Source: VAZQ01 sp963835165
GTDB taxonomy: Bacteria; Pseudomonadota; Alphaproteobacteria; Rhizobiales; Xanthobacteraceae
Assembly: GCA_963835165.1 (NCBI GenBank)
Contig: CAWIGD010000007.1
Coordinates: 1-64,000, forward strand
Reading direction: 5' to 3'
Length of the DNA stretch: 64,000 nt
Both the position numbers and the translations under genes were made by a program. Below the pieces are notes generated by a model. It did no database searches. It had not been told where the DNA came from and saw nothing but the letters and a program-made list of their open reading frames with translations. This document shows positions 43,416 to 52,008 of this stretch, piece by piece. Every line of letters begins with the position of its first letter. The first letter of the stretch is position 1.

Positions 43416-44999
43416 ATGCAAAAGGCATTGCGCAAGGAGAAGCCCGTCGCGGACAAACCGCATCATGCATCCGATCTGCGCACGGCGCTGGAATGGCTGC
43501 GCGAGCAGGGCGACCTGATCGAGACCGACAAGCCGGTCGATCCGGACCTCGAGGTCACCGGCCTGCAGAAGCACATGGACGGTGGCTGTCCGGTGCTGTT
43601 CAACAACGTCAAAGGCAAGCCCAATCACCGCGTGCTCACCAACCTGTTCGGCGACATCAAGGTCATCAACAAGATGTTCGGCTGGAAGACCGATGCCGAG
43701 CGCGTGAAGAAGCTCGCCTATGCGCTCAGCCATCCGCTCAAGCCGGTCGAGATCCCGCAGAGCGAGGCGCCGTGCCAGGAGCACGTCATCAAGAATCCGA
43801 AGGACGTGAACGAGCACGTCGTGCCGATCCGTCACACCACCTACGAGCCCGAGCTCACGGTGGGCTCGGCCATCCGCTGCGTCACCGGCGCCGAATTCGA
43901 TGGCGGCTCGGACCTCGGCTACAACCGCATGAACTTCCGCTGGGGCAATGTCGGCACGTTCCAGATCTCGCCCGGCTCGCACATGTGGCAGGTCGTGAAC
44001 AAGTACTACAAGTCGGACGAGCCGGTTCCGATCACCATGTGCTTCGGCGTGCCGCCGGCCTGCACGTTGCTCGCGGGCGCCGGCTTCGACTACGCCATCC
44101 TGCCGATGGGCTGTGACGAGATCGGGATTGCCGGAGCGGTGCAGGGCACGCCGATCCGGCTGGTGAAGGCGCGCACCGTCAACGCCATGGCGCTCGCGGA
44201 CTGCGAGCTGGTGCTGGAAGGCTACGTCAATCCGCGCGACCGGCGGTTCGAGACCAAGGAATCGGAGGATGCCGGCATCCAGGGCCGCTTCCATTTCCAT
44301 CCGGAATGGGCGGGCTACATGGGCAAGGCGTACAAGGCGCCGACCTTCCATGTCACCGGCATCACCATGCGCGATCCCAAGACCAAGCCGATCATCTTTG
44401 CGCTTGGGGTCCACACCCTCGACGACCACAACATCGATACCACGGTGCGCGAGGCCGCCATCTACGAGCTGTGCGACCGGCTGCAGCCCGGCATCGTGCA
44501 GAACGTGGTGATCCCGTACTGCATGACCGACTGGGGCGGCTGCATCATCCAGGTGAAAAAGCGCCACCAGCTCGACGAGGGCTGGCAGCGCAACTTCATG
44601 GGCGCGGCGCTCTCCTGCTCGCAGGGCATGCGGCTGGTGATCGCGGTGAGCGAGGACGTCGATCCGTATTCCATGGACGACGTCATGTGGTGTCTCACCA
44701 CGCGCGTGAACCCGCGCGCCGATATCCTCAACCCGATCCCGGGCGGCCGCGGCCAGACCTTCATGCCGGCCGAGCGCATGACCGCGGGCGAAAAGCAGTG
44801 GACCGCCTCGAACACCAGTTTCGAGGGCGGCATGGGCATCGATGCCACGGTGCCGTTCGGCTACGAGAGCGATTTTCTCCGTCCGGTCTATCCCGTGGAC
44901 CGGGTCAAGCCCGAGGACTTCTTCAGCAAGAAGGACATCGAGAACGCGAAATCGCGCATGGTGGGCTGGGTCCACTCGCTCGCGCGCACCGGGCGATAA
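43416..44999 (+). CDS. UbiD-family decarboxylase (first copy)
   Basis: 527 residues, prenylated-FMN-dependent (de)carboxylase. Recognisable blocks: LRTALEWLREQGDLIETDKPVDPDLEVTG, NLFGDIKVINKMFGW, YNRMNFRWGNVGTFQISPGSHMWQV, and CELVLEGYVNPRDRRFETKE, where UbiD enzymes usually have EG.v.p..r..EGPFGE. Here FETKESEDAGIQGRFHFHPEW replaces the usual EGPFGEWTGYY-like segment. It differs from the second copy in this region, so the two act on different aromatic or unsaturated acids. Controlled by the divergent MarR. It needs prFMN from UbiX (49493). Confidence 0.85.
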   Translation: MQKALRKEKPVADKPHHASDLRTALEWLREQGDLIETDKPVDPDLEVTGLQKHMDGGCPVLFNNVKGKPNHRVLTNLFGDIKVINKMFGWKTDAERVKKLAYALSHPLKPVEIPQSEAPCQEHVIKNPKDVNEHVVPIRHTTYEPELTVGSAIRCVTGAEFDGGSDLGYNRMNFRWGNVGTFQISPGSHMWQVVNKYYKSDEPVPITMCFGVPPACTLLAGAGFDYAILPMGCDEIGIAGAVQGTPIRLVKARTVNAMALADCELVLEGYVNPRDRRFETKESEDAGIQGRFHFHPEWAGYMGKAYKAPTFHVTGITMRDPKTKPIIFALGVHTLDDHNIDTTVREAAIYELCDRLQPGIVQNVVIPYCMTDWGGCIIQVKKRHQLDEGWQRNFMGAALSCSQGMRLVIAVSEDVDPYSMDDVMWCLTTRVNPRADILNPIPGGRGQTFMPAERMTAGEKQWTASNTSFEGGMGIDATVPFGYESDFLRPVYPVDRVKPEDFFSKKDIENAKSRMVGWVHSLARTGR

Positions 45000-45009
45000 G
45001 GAGCGAACA

Positions 45010-45063
45010 GCGAATAGTCAGTGGCGAGTAGTGGTAGCGGATGGCTCTATTCGCTACTCGCCA
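45010..45063. terminator. bidirectional hairpin between convergent genes
   Basis: TGGCGAGTAG (45022-45031) pairs with CTACTCGCCA (45054-45063), and GCGAATAG (45010-45017) can alternatively pair with CTATTCGC (45047-45054). CGAATAG/CGAGTAG heptamers make up the arms. It lies between the UbiD stop and includes the stop of the convergent acyl-CoA ligase gene, so it probably ends both transcripts. Confidence 0.5.
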
Positions 45064-46591
45064 TTTCCTTTTGCCACAGCTCCGCCAGCGCACGCCGGTT
45101 GAGCTTGCCGCGCTCGGTCTTCGGCAGCGAGACGCTGAGCACGATCTGCTTGGGCGCCTTGAACGCCGGCAGCCCTTCGCTGCAATAGCGCAGGAGCTCG
45201 CCGGTATCGACCGATGCGCCCGGCCGCGCCACCACGTAGCTCACCACCTCCTCGCCGTAGATCGCGTCCGGCACGCCGACGGTGGCGACCTCGATCAGCT
45301 CGGGGTGCTGCATCAGGAAGCTGTCGATCTCGATCGGCGAGATGTTGACGCCGCCGCGAATGATGAGGTCTTTCTCGCGTCCGGTGAGGCTCAGAAAACC
45401 GTCGGCATCGAGAAAGCCCAGGTCACCGGTGCGGATGCGGCCGCGGCTGCTGACCTTCACGCTGCCGTCGTCGGCGAGATAACGGTAATCGTGCGAAGCA
45501 TTGCCGCCGATCTCGACCCGGCCGATCTCGCCGGGCGGCAGCGGTCGGCCGTCGGCGTCGACGACCGCGAGGCGGTGATAGGCGAACGGCCGTCCAACCG
45601 TGCCGGGGCGCCGTTGCGCGCCGGGACTGGCCGCAATCCAGCCGGTCTCGCTGGAGCCGTAGCCCTGCGCGATCGGAATGCCGAACCGCGCCTCGAACCG
45701 GCGCCATTCCTCGATCGTCAGCGGTGCCGAACTTGACGTGATGAAGCGAAGCGACGGCAGGTTGTCGCGTTGCGCATCCGTCTCGGTGTTGAGCAGGATA
45801 TTGACCGTGGTCGGATTGCCGGCGGCGACCGTCACGCGGTGATCGCGGATGTGATGGAAGAAGCGGCTGGCGGAGAATTTCGCCGTCATGACCAGGGTGG
45901 CGCCGCGGTTGACCGGTACGAGCGCGCCCAGGAGCTGCGCCGAGGCCCAGTTGAAGGAGCGGAAATCGTACACGCGGTCGTCCGCCGTGATGCCGAAGCC
46001 TTCGGCGGTGGGATCGATGTTGTCCAAGTGCTCGCGATAGTTCAGCACCACGCCTTTGGGCCGCGCGCTTGTGCCCGACGTGAACAGGATCACCGCGTCG
46101 TCGTCCGGCCCCGCCGAGGTCTGCGGGTGGTTCGGCTCGTGGCCGGCGACCTCGGCATAGAAAGTCCCGGGGTCCGGCCGGTCGAAGCGGCCGAGCCGCA
46201 TGCTCGGCGCCGCGACGCAGGACAGGAGGTCGTCGAGCCCCAGTCCGTCCTGGTGCAGAACGAGCATCGGCTTGAGCCGCGCGAAAATATTGTCGAGCTG
46301 GTTGCGGTTCATCTCGACATGAACGGTGCAGATGGTCGCGCCATGGCTCATGACGCCGAAATAGCAGAGGAGATGCTCGATGGAGTTGTTGGCAAGCAGC
46401 GCCACCCGGTGGTTGGTCCCGATGCCGCGGCTGTGCAGGCACGCGGCGATACGGCCGGCCCATTCATGCAGCTCGCGATAGGTGATGGTGCGTCCGTCGT
46501 CGGCGGAGACGATCCACGGCTTGGCCGGATGGCGCTGCGCCGCCCGCGCGATCCAGTCCCGCAACAGTTTCGGACCTGGCTCGATCGGCAT
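45047..46591 (-). CDS. class I AMP-dependent acyl-CoA ligase
   Basis: 514 residues of the ANL superfamily. P-loop LFTSGTSARPKGVVLNY, YGSSETGW, the hinge GDLGFLDADGFLSLTGREKDLIIRGGVNISPIEID and the C-terminal catalytic Lys in KTERGKLNRRAL. It converts a carboxylic acid to its CoA thioester with ATP. Lying between the two MarR genes and beside the UbiD genes, it probably handles an aryl or unsaturated acid of the same pathway. It is transcribed leftward from next to the second MarR gene. Confidence 0.88.
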   Translation of the reverse strand: MPIEPGPKLLRDWIARAAQRHPAKPWIVSADDGRTITYRELHEWAGRIAACLHSRGIGTNHRVALLANNSIEHLLCYFGVMSHGATICTVHVEMNRNQLDNIFARLKPMLVLHQDGLGLDDLLSCVAAPSMRLGRFDRPDPGTFYAEVAGHEPNHPQTSAGPDDDAVILFTSGTSARPKGVVLNYREHLDNIDPTAEGFGITADDRVYDFRSFNWASAQLLGALVPVNRGATLVMTAKFSASRFFHHIRDHRVTVAAGNPTTVNILLNTETDAQRDNLPSLRFITSSSAPLTIEEWRRFEARFGIPIAQGYGSSETGWIAASPGAQRRPGTVGRPFAYHRLAVVDADGRPLPPGEIGRVEIGGNASHDYRYLADDGSVKVSSRGRIRTGDLGFLDADGFLSLTGREKDLIIRGGVNISPIEIDSFLMQHPELIEVATVGVPDAIYGEEVVSYVVARPGASVDTGELLRYCSEGLPAFKAPKQIVLSVSLPKTERGKLNRRALAELWQKEMASSE

Positions 46592-46685
46592 GGGGCAAAC
46601 CGCGTTGACGGAGATTCCTTAGCAATATAAGTAATTCGGCCGCGGTTCAAGGACCCCAGCCGGAACGTTGCATCGCGGCATCCGG

Positions 46686-47132
46686 TCAGCTCAGCGCCTG
46701 CAGGTCTCGCCGCAAGCGGTCCACGCTGTTCCCCGGCAGCAGGCGGTCGATCTCGGCATGCGTGCGCCGCCAGACCGGGAGGGCGCGTGCGAGCAGGGCC
46801 CGTCCCGCTGATGTGAGCCGCAGCCGCCGACCACGTCTGTCCGCGACGTCGACCATGACCGTGACGAGGTCGCGCCGCTGCAGCGGCTTGAGCGCGGCGG
46901 TGAGCGTGGTGCGATCCATGGACAGCAGCGACGCGACCGAACCGATGCTGGGCGGCTCGGGCCGGTTGAGCGCCATCATCATCGAATACTGGCCGCTGGT
47001 CAGGCCGAGCGGCCGGAGCGCGTCGTCGAACCGGCGCGCGAGCGCCCGTGCCGCGCGCTGCAGGTGAAGACACAGGCAGGTGTCGCGGACGAATAGCGTG
47101 GTTTCGAACGAAATCTCGGCTGCCTTTGACAC
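46686..47132 (-). CDS. MarR-family transcriptional regulator (second)
   Basis: 148 residues from a GTG at 47132. Winged helix: GLTSGQYSMMMALNRPEPPSIGSVASLLSMDRTTLTAALKPLQRRDLVTVMVDVADRRGRRLRLTS. An inverted-repeat region, GTTGGTATCAAC, lies 11 bases before the start and could be its own operator. It precedes the acyl-CoA ligase on the same strand (94-base gap) and is divergent from a VOC-protein gene; it probably regulates one or both. Confidence 0.85.
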   Translation of the reverse strand: MSKAAEISFETTLFVRDTCLCLHLQRAARALARRFDDALRPLGLTSGQYSMMMALNRPEPPSIGSVASLLSMDRTTLTAALKPLQRRDLVTVMVDVADRRGRRLRLTSAGRALLARALPVWRRTHAEIDRLLPGNSVDRLRRDLQALS

Positions 47133-47284
47133 GCCACAATTATGTTGGTATCAACCTATTATGTCAACCGGGTTGCACGGGCGAGATCGCGCCGCGCAGG
47201 CTGTTGTCATCGGGGGACGGGGACGAGATGGTTCGCCGATCCCGCGCGCAGACCATCGCAACTTCTCTGGAAAGGGGAAAGACC

Positions 47285-47698
47285 ATGCCAGTGACACCGT
47301 ATCTGTTCTTCAATGGCCGCTGCGAGGAGGCGGTCGAGTTCTACAAGAAAGCGCTCGGCGCCGAGGTCGGGATGATGATGCGGTTCAAGGAGGCCCCGGA
47401 CAAGCCGCCGCCCGGCGTGGTTCCTCCCGGCAGCGAGGACAAGATCATGCACGCCTGCCTTCGCATCAACGGCGCGGAGGTGATGGCATCCGACGGCTGC
47501 GAGCGGGGCAAGTCGAGCTTCGAAGGCTTCTCGCTCTCGCTCAATGCCCGGGACGAAGCCGAGGCCGACCGCATGTTCGCGGCGCTCGCTGACGGCGGGC
47601 AGGTGCGGATGCCGCTCGGCAAGACGTTCTTCGCCAAGCGCTTCGGCGCGGTCGCCGACCGCTTCGGCGTGGGCTGGATGGTCATCGTGGAGGCTTGA
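47285..47698 (+). CDS. VOC-family protein (PhnB/glyoxalase-like)
   Basis: 137 residues. It starts MPVTPYLFFNGRCEEAVEFYKKALGAEVGMMMRFKEAP, the hallmark of the PhnB-like 3-demethylubiquinone-9 methyltransferase/glyoxalase group, and ends GVGWMVIVEA. The ATG has a GGGGAAAG site. PhnB-like members often lack a full metal site and their roles are uncertain. It lies divergent from the second MarR gene. Confidence 0.8.
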   Translation: MPVTPYLFFNGRCEEAVEFYKKALGAEVGMMMRFKEAPDKPPPGVVPPGSEDKIMHACLRINGAEVMASDGCERGKSSFEGFSLSLNARDEAEADRMFAALADGGQVRMPLGKTFFAKRFGAVADRFGVGWMVIVEA

Positions 47699-47847
47699 GC
47701 GCCGCGAAAGCGATCTCCTGAGGGGCACCGGACCGGCCGGGCGGCAAACTTGTGGGATGCGTCCCTCCGAACGGGTGTGTAAGCTCGCGCGCGGGATCGC
47801 ATCTCGCGCGCAGCACCATGCCGGCAGGTCCCCGACCGGGAGGTTTC

Positions 47848-49371
47848 GTGGCCACGCAACCCGACTCCAACAGCAAGCCGATCGGCAGCAATCCGATCGG
47901 CGCAGCCGCCGCCGCCGCCGATACACAGCCGAAACTGGCCTATGGCGACCTGCGGCAATGGCTCGACGAGGCGCGCAGGCTGGGCGAGGTCAAGGACGTC
48001 AGCGGGCTCAACTGGCAGCAGGATATCGGCATGGTGGCCGGCGTGGCGATGCACGACGACGGCGCACCCTGCTTTGTCTTCGACCAGGTGCCTGACACGA
48101 TCGAAGGCAGCCGCGTGCTGGTCAACTTCTTCGGCGGCAAGCGCAAGAACATGACGCTCGGCTTCCCGGCCGAGCTCACCAAGCTCGAGCTCAGCGAGGG
48201 CTTCCGCACCAGCTTCATGGGGCCGATGACGCGCATCCCGCCCACCTACGTCAACGACGGTCCGATCTTCGAGAACGTCATGACCGGCGACGACGTCGAC
48301 GTCACCCGCTTCCCCGCGCCGAAATGGCATTCGGGCGACGGCGGCCGCTACATCGGCACCGGCAGCTTCAACGTCACCCGCGATCCCGACGAAGGCTGGA
48401 TCAATTGCGGGACCTATCGCGTGATGATCCACGACGCCAAGACCGCGGGCTTCTACATCTCGCCCGGCAAGCACGGCCGCCAGATGCGGGACAAGTACCA
48501 GGCGCGCGGCGAGCGCATGCCGGTCGCCGTGGTCTGCGGCGGCGATCCCATGACCTTCCTGATGGCCTCGAGCGAGGTGCCCTACGGCGTCAGCGAGTAC
48601 GAGGTCGTGGGCGGCATCCGCGGCAAGCCGGTCGAGGTCGTCAATGGCCCCATCACCGGGCTGCCGATCCCGGCCAACGCCGAGATCGTCATCGAGGGCT
48701 TCGTCGAGCCCGGCAACGAGCGCGTCGAAGGCCCGTTCGCGGAGTGGACCGGCTATTACGCCAGCGACCTGCGGCCCGAGCCCGTGCTCGACATCAAGGC
48801 GATCTACTATCGCAACAATCCGATCCTGCTCGGCTGCGTGCCCCAGCGGCCGCCGGACGAGATCTGCCGCTATCGCGCCGTGGTTCGTTCCGGCCTGCTG
48901 CGCGAGAACATTACGAAGGCGGGGGTGCCGGGCATCACCGCGGCCTGGGCGCACGAGGTCGGCACCGCGCGGCTCCTGCTCGCGGTCGCCGTCAACCAGC
49001 GCTATCCCGGCCACGCCAAGCAGGCCGGTCATATCGCCGCCATGTGCCATGTCGGCGCCTATTGCGGGCGCTACGTGGTCGTGGTCGACGACGACATCGA
49101 CGTCTCCAATCTCGAAGAGCTCATCTGGGCCGTGCTCACGCGTTCGGACCCCGCCACCTCGATCGACATCATCCGCAACGCCTGGTCGACGCCGCTCGAT
49201 CCGCGCATCGAGCCGGAGCGCAAGGCGGCCGGCGACCTCACCAACAGCCGGGCGGTCATCGACGCCTGCCGTCCCTGGCATTGGCGCGACCAGTTCCCCA
49301 AGGTGAGCAAGCCCAGCCCGGAGGAGCGCCGGATCGCGCAGGAGCGGTTCGGCCACCTGTTCAAGAGCTGA
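47848..49371 (+). CDS. UbiD-family decarboxylase (second copy)
   Basis: 507 residues from GTG 47848 (GGGAGG upstream; ATG 47818 is an alternative). The UbiD features are complete: LRQWLDEARRLGEVKDVSG, FFGGKRKNMTLGF, GTGSFNVTRDPDEGWINCGTYRVMIHD, and VIEGFVEPGNERVEGPFAEWTGYY with the EGPFAE prFMN/metal segment. Then come HEVGTARLLLAVAVNQRYPGHA and SRAVIDACRPWHWRDQFPKV. It belongs to the phenolic-acid/aryl decarboxylase branch. ubiX follows 121 bases downstream on the same strand. Confidence 0.9.
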   Translation: MATQPDSNSKPIGSNPIGAAAAAADTQPKLAYGDLRQWLDEARRLGEVKDVSGLNWQQDIGMVAGVAMHDDGAPCFVFDQVPDTIEGSRVLVNFFGGKRKNMTLGFPAELTKLELSEGFRTSFMGPMTRIPPTYVNDGPIFENVMTGDDVDVTRFPAPKWHSGDGGRYIGTGSFNVTRDPDEGWINCGTYRVMIHDAKTAGFYISPGKHGRQMRDKYQARGERMPVAVVCGGDPMTFLMASSEVPYGVSEYEVVGGIRGKPVEVVNGPITGLPIPANAEIVIEGFVEPGNERVEGPFAEWTGYYASDLRPEPVLDIKAIYYRNNPILLGCVPQRPPDEICRYRAVVRSGLLRENITKAGVPGITAAWAHEVGTARLLLAVAVNQRYPGHAKQAGHIAAMCHVGAYCGRYVVVVDDDIDVSNLEELIWAVLTRSDPATSIDIIRNAWSTPLDPRIEPERKAAGDLTNSRAVIDACRPWHWRDQFPKVSKPSPEERRIAQERFGHLFKS

Positions 49372-49492
49372 CCCGGCCGGTAAAGCTGGCCTGCCGGCGG
49401 CGATGGTAGCTAAGGCTACCATCTGTTGATAACCTTTGCGAAATCGGGGCGACGTAAGCTTCGGTTCCCGTGACTGCAACGCGAGGATGGTA

Positions 49493-50119
49493 ATGCGGCG
49501 TCTCATCATCGGCATGACCGGATCGACCGGCGCCATCTTCGGCGTGCGGATGCTCGAGGCGCTCAAGGACAGCGGGATCGAGAGCCACCTCATCATCAGC
49601 AAATGGGCGCAGCGCACCCTCGAGCACGAGACCCGCTACACCGTCGAGCAGGTGCGCGGGCTTGCGACCGTGGTTCACAGCCAGGGCGACATGGGCGCCT
49701 CGATCTCGTCCGGCTCGTTCAAGACCGAGGGCATGGTGGTGATGCCCTGCTCGGTGCGCACGCTCGCCGGCATCGCCAACGGCTACGGCGAGCACCTCGT
49801 TCACCGCGCCGCCGACGTCGTGCTCAAGGAGCGGCGCAAGCTGGTGCTGCTGGTGCGCGAGACGCCGCTGTCGGAGGTGCATCTCGAGAACATGCTCAAG
49901 CTGGCGCGCATGGGCGTGTCGATCGTGCCGCCGATGCCGGCCTTCTACAATCATCCGCAGACGGTGGACGACATCGTCAATCACATCGTCGCGCGCGTGC
50001 TCGACCAGTTCGATATTGCCGCGCCCTTCGCCAAGCGCTGGGACGGCCACATGCACACCGCGACCAAGATCGCGACGGTGACGCCGAGCGCGAGCCCGGC
50101 GGCGAAAAGCGGGACCTAG
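49493..50119 (+). CDS. ubiX: UbiX-like flavin prenyltransferase
   Basis: 208 residues from ATG 49493 (GAGG upstream). The flavin-binding fold is clear: RRLIIGMTGSTGAIFGVRMLEAL, SGSFKTEGMVVMPCSVRTLAGIANGYGEHLVHRAADVVLKERRKLVLLVRETPLSEVHLENMLKLARMG, and PPMPAFYNHPQT. It prenylates FMN with dimethylallyl phosphate to make the cofactor of UbiD. It sits right after the second ubiD gene, the usual arrangement in degradation clusters. The C-terminal tail (about 15 residues) is low-complexity. Confidence 0.93.
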   Translation: MRRLIIGMTGSTGAIFGVRMLEALKDSGIESHLIISKWAQRTLEHETRYTVEQVRGLATVVHSQGDMGASISSGSFKTEGMVVMPCSVRTLAGIANGYGEHLVHRAADVVLKERRKLVLLVRETPLSEVHLENMLKLARMGVSIVPPMPAFYNHPQTVDDIVNHIVARVLDQFDIAAPFAKRWDGHMHTATKIATVTPSASPAAKSGT

Positions 50120-50234
50120 AGCATGATCCCGAAAAGTGGATACCGGTTTTCGGAAAAGATCAGGCTCCAACAAAAGGAGCATGATCCCGAAAAGTGGATA
50201 CCGGTTTTCGGAAAGGATCATGCTCCAACAAAAG
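50119..50234. repeat. tandem 58-bp palindromic repeat (two units)
   Basis: Units 50119-50176 and 50177-50234 are nearly identical. Each begins GAGCATGATCCCGAAAAGTG, has ACCGGTTTTCGG in the middle, closes with GATCATGCTCC (GATCAGGCTCC in unit 1) and adds the spacer AACAAAAG. The termini are inverted repeats (GAGCATGATC/GATCATGCTC). This is the form of a dispersed intergenic repeat I know from Bradyrhizobium and relatives. It starts on the last base of the ubiX stop codon. Confidence 0.8.
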
Positions 50235-50239
50235 GCTAA

Positions 50240-50274
50240 AGCGGGATGACGATTCGAAGAAAAGTCATCCTGCT
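50240..50274. repeat. companion hairpin of the repeat
   Basis: AGCGGGATGAC pairs with GTCATCCTGCT (one mismatch) around a 13-base loop. In Bradyrhizobium-type genomes this hairpin commonly follows the GAGCATGATC repeat, so the whole 50119-50274 is one composite element. It may also end ubiX transcription. The following 50278-50362 shows nothing else. Confidence 0.6.
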
Positions 50275-50362
50275 CTAGTCGGCCGCGCTGCGCTCGGCCA
50301 TTCCGGCTGCGCTCGTCAACGCCGGATGGCGTGCCGGGACGACGATGAGCCGGATCGCGCCT

Positions 50363-51091
50363 CTAATTTCGCGGGCTACGCACGTAAGCGATTCTGTCGG
50401 CATCCGCCGACAATGACGGCTGGCCGCAATTCGCGCCCTCGCACTCGCTGATGTTCCTCGGCCGTTTGTCGCCTTCCTTGACGAACACGTCGGTCCATTC
50501 GAGCACGTCGCCGGTGACCTCGTTGCGCGTCTCCTTGCGCACATAGAGCACGGTGTCGCCGTAGGCCCGTTCCTCCCCGCGCAGATGCGCGAGAAAGGTG
50601 CCGGCCTCGCTCGATCGCGGATCGTAGGCGATGGCCGTCACCTGGCCATCGGCGAGCGATAGGACGGCGATCTCGGCGTTCGGTTGCGCGCGCAACACCA
50701 GCACCTGGCCCGGCCGCGCGCGGTCGAAGCCGATCAGTTTGGTGATTCCCGCGGCCGACGCCAGCCGGCGCGCGGGCCCGCCCGCAAGCGGTATCTCGAG
50801 CACCTCGCTTCCCCTGAGCGCCAATATCCGCTCGCCGCCGGGGTCGAACACCGGCCAGCTGTAGCCGCCGTCGCTCGTGAGACGCGCGCGCGCGTTGCGG
50901 CCGGCATCGGCGATCCAGATATCGCCCACCGTCAGCGCGTCGGGCGCTTTCATCTGGCTCGGCGTAGCCGAAATGCCGAGGAAGGATATGAGCCTTGCGA
51001 CCAGCTCGGTGTCCGCCGGCGCCGGTCCCGCGCCTGCGAGCGCCGCCGCACAGACGAAGAGAGCCGCGCCGGTCAATCGATGCGTTTTCAT
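50363..51091 (-). CDS. exported PD40/TolB-like beta-propeller protein
   Basis: 242 residues with a signal peptide (1-26, ending APADT). Repeating strands typical of TolB/DPP-IV propellers follow: VGDIWIADAGRNARARLTSDGGYSWPVFDPGGERILALRGSEVLEIPLAGG and ISECEGANCGQPSLSADADRIAYVRSP. Two Cys near the C-terminus may form a disulfide. The ATG overlaps the stop of the membrane-protein gene (ATGA). It is the third gene of the CHAT operon and may bind ligand or partner protein in the periplasm. Confidence 0.7.
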   Translation of the reverse strand: MKTHRLTGAALFVCAAALAGAGPAPADTELVARLISFLGISATPSQMKAPDALTVGDIWIADAGRNARARLTSDGGYSWPVFDPGGERILALRGSEVLEIPLAGGPARRLASAAGITKLIGFDRARPGQVLVLRAQPNAEIAVLSLADGQVTAIAYDPRSSEAGTFLAHLRGEERAYGDTVLYVRKETRNEVTGDVLEWTDVFVKEGDKRPRNISECEGANCGQPSLSADADRIAYVRSPRN

Positions 51092-52008
51092 GTGCGACCG
51101 AAGATCTTTGCAAGGATGCGGTCGTAACCCAGGATTTCGACCCGCTTCACATCGCTGCGGTTCAAGGTCACGAGCGACCGACGTGCGTCATCCTGCGCGG
51201 CGCCGCGGACGAGATAGGTCATGCCGGTATTGCCCTCCCAGACCAGCCAGGCGTCCTGGCCGCTCGGCAACGGCGCGGCGCCGTCAAGCGAAGCGACCTT
51301 CGGCAGGACCTTGTCGGCAATCAGTGTGCCGTAGTTGATAGGCAGCAGCAGGATCTGCACCGCCACCAGAAAGGCGAGCAGCCAGAACAGCGCGCGCGTC
51401 GCGGCGTCGCCGGGCTCACGGCCCCCCCAAATCAAGAGGCCGCCCGTGACCGCCACCGATGCGACCAGACCGGCGAAGAACAGCGCCAGCAGCGTGTCGT
51501 CCTTGCCGATCAGCAGCGCCGACAGCCACGCCGGCTCGGACGGAAGGGCCGGCGCCAGCAGCAGGTTGCCGAACAGAAAGCACTTTTTCATCACCAGCTG
51601 AATGAACAGGATCGCGAGCACGATTCCGAGCACCAGGACGCGCTTCTGGTCGAGCCACCAGGTGCGAAATCCCCCGGGCGCGACTCCGGCGGTCTTATCC
51701 GCCGGCTTGCGATGCCGCGACAGCAGCCGGTAGGCGCCATAGGCGAGGGCGGCTGGAACGAGCAGCAGAAGGAGCAGCGTGACGCCGGCCGACACCAGAT
51801 AGACCACGAACTTCGCGCCGGCGAACAGGTAGCGCTCGTCGATGATTCCGAGATCGGTGCCCGCGGCAAGCACGCTGAGATGGAAACGGATGGTCAGATA
51901 GCCGAGCACGTAAAGGACGAAGCTGCCGATGAGCGTCCAGGTCCCCCAATGCAGGCCGACCGATTGCAGTCGGCCGACGGCATCGTCCCAGGGACCGGCA
52001 GGGCTCAT
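51088..52008 (-). CDS. polytopic membrane protein of the CHAT operon
   Basis: 306 residues from ATG 52008, which overlaps the CHAT stop (ATGA). Five membrane segments: WTLIGSFVLYVLGYLTIRF; AKFVVYLVSAGVTLLLLLLV; RVLVLGIVLAILFIQLVM; LLALFFAGLVASVAVTGGLLIW; and ALFWLLAFLVAVQILLLPI. A C-terminal soluble domain of about 90 residues (TLIADKVLPKVASLDG to YDRILAKIFGRT) is probably beta-rich. No family is recognised. The longer upstream frame is antiparallel-phase noise inside the CHAT gene. It may anchor or signal for the CHAT protein. Confidence 0.75.
   Translation of the reverse strand: MSPAGPWDDAVGRLQSVGLHWGTWTLIGSFVLYVLGYLTIRFHLSVLAAGTDLGIIDERYLFAGAKFVVYLVSAGVTLLLLLLVPAALAYGAYRLLSRHRKPADKTAGVAPGGFRTWWLDQKRVLVLGIVLAILFIQLVMKKCFLFGNLLLAPALPSEPAWLSALLIGKDDTLLALFFAGLVASVAVTGGLLIWGGREPGDAATRALFWLLAFLVAVQILLLPINYGTLIADKVLPKVASLDGAAPLPSGQDAWLVWEGNTGMTYLVRGAAQDDARRSLVTLNRSDVKRVEILGYDRILAKIFGRT

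Noticed and set aside
50119..50274. CRISPR array
   Set aside because: Only two units with an 8-base spacer-like linker, palindromic ends and no cas genes; it is a dispersed intergenic repeat.
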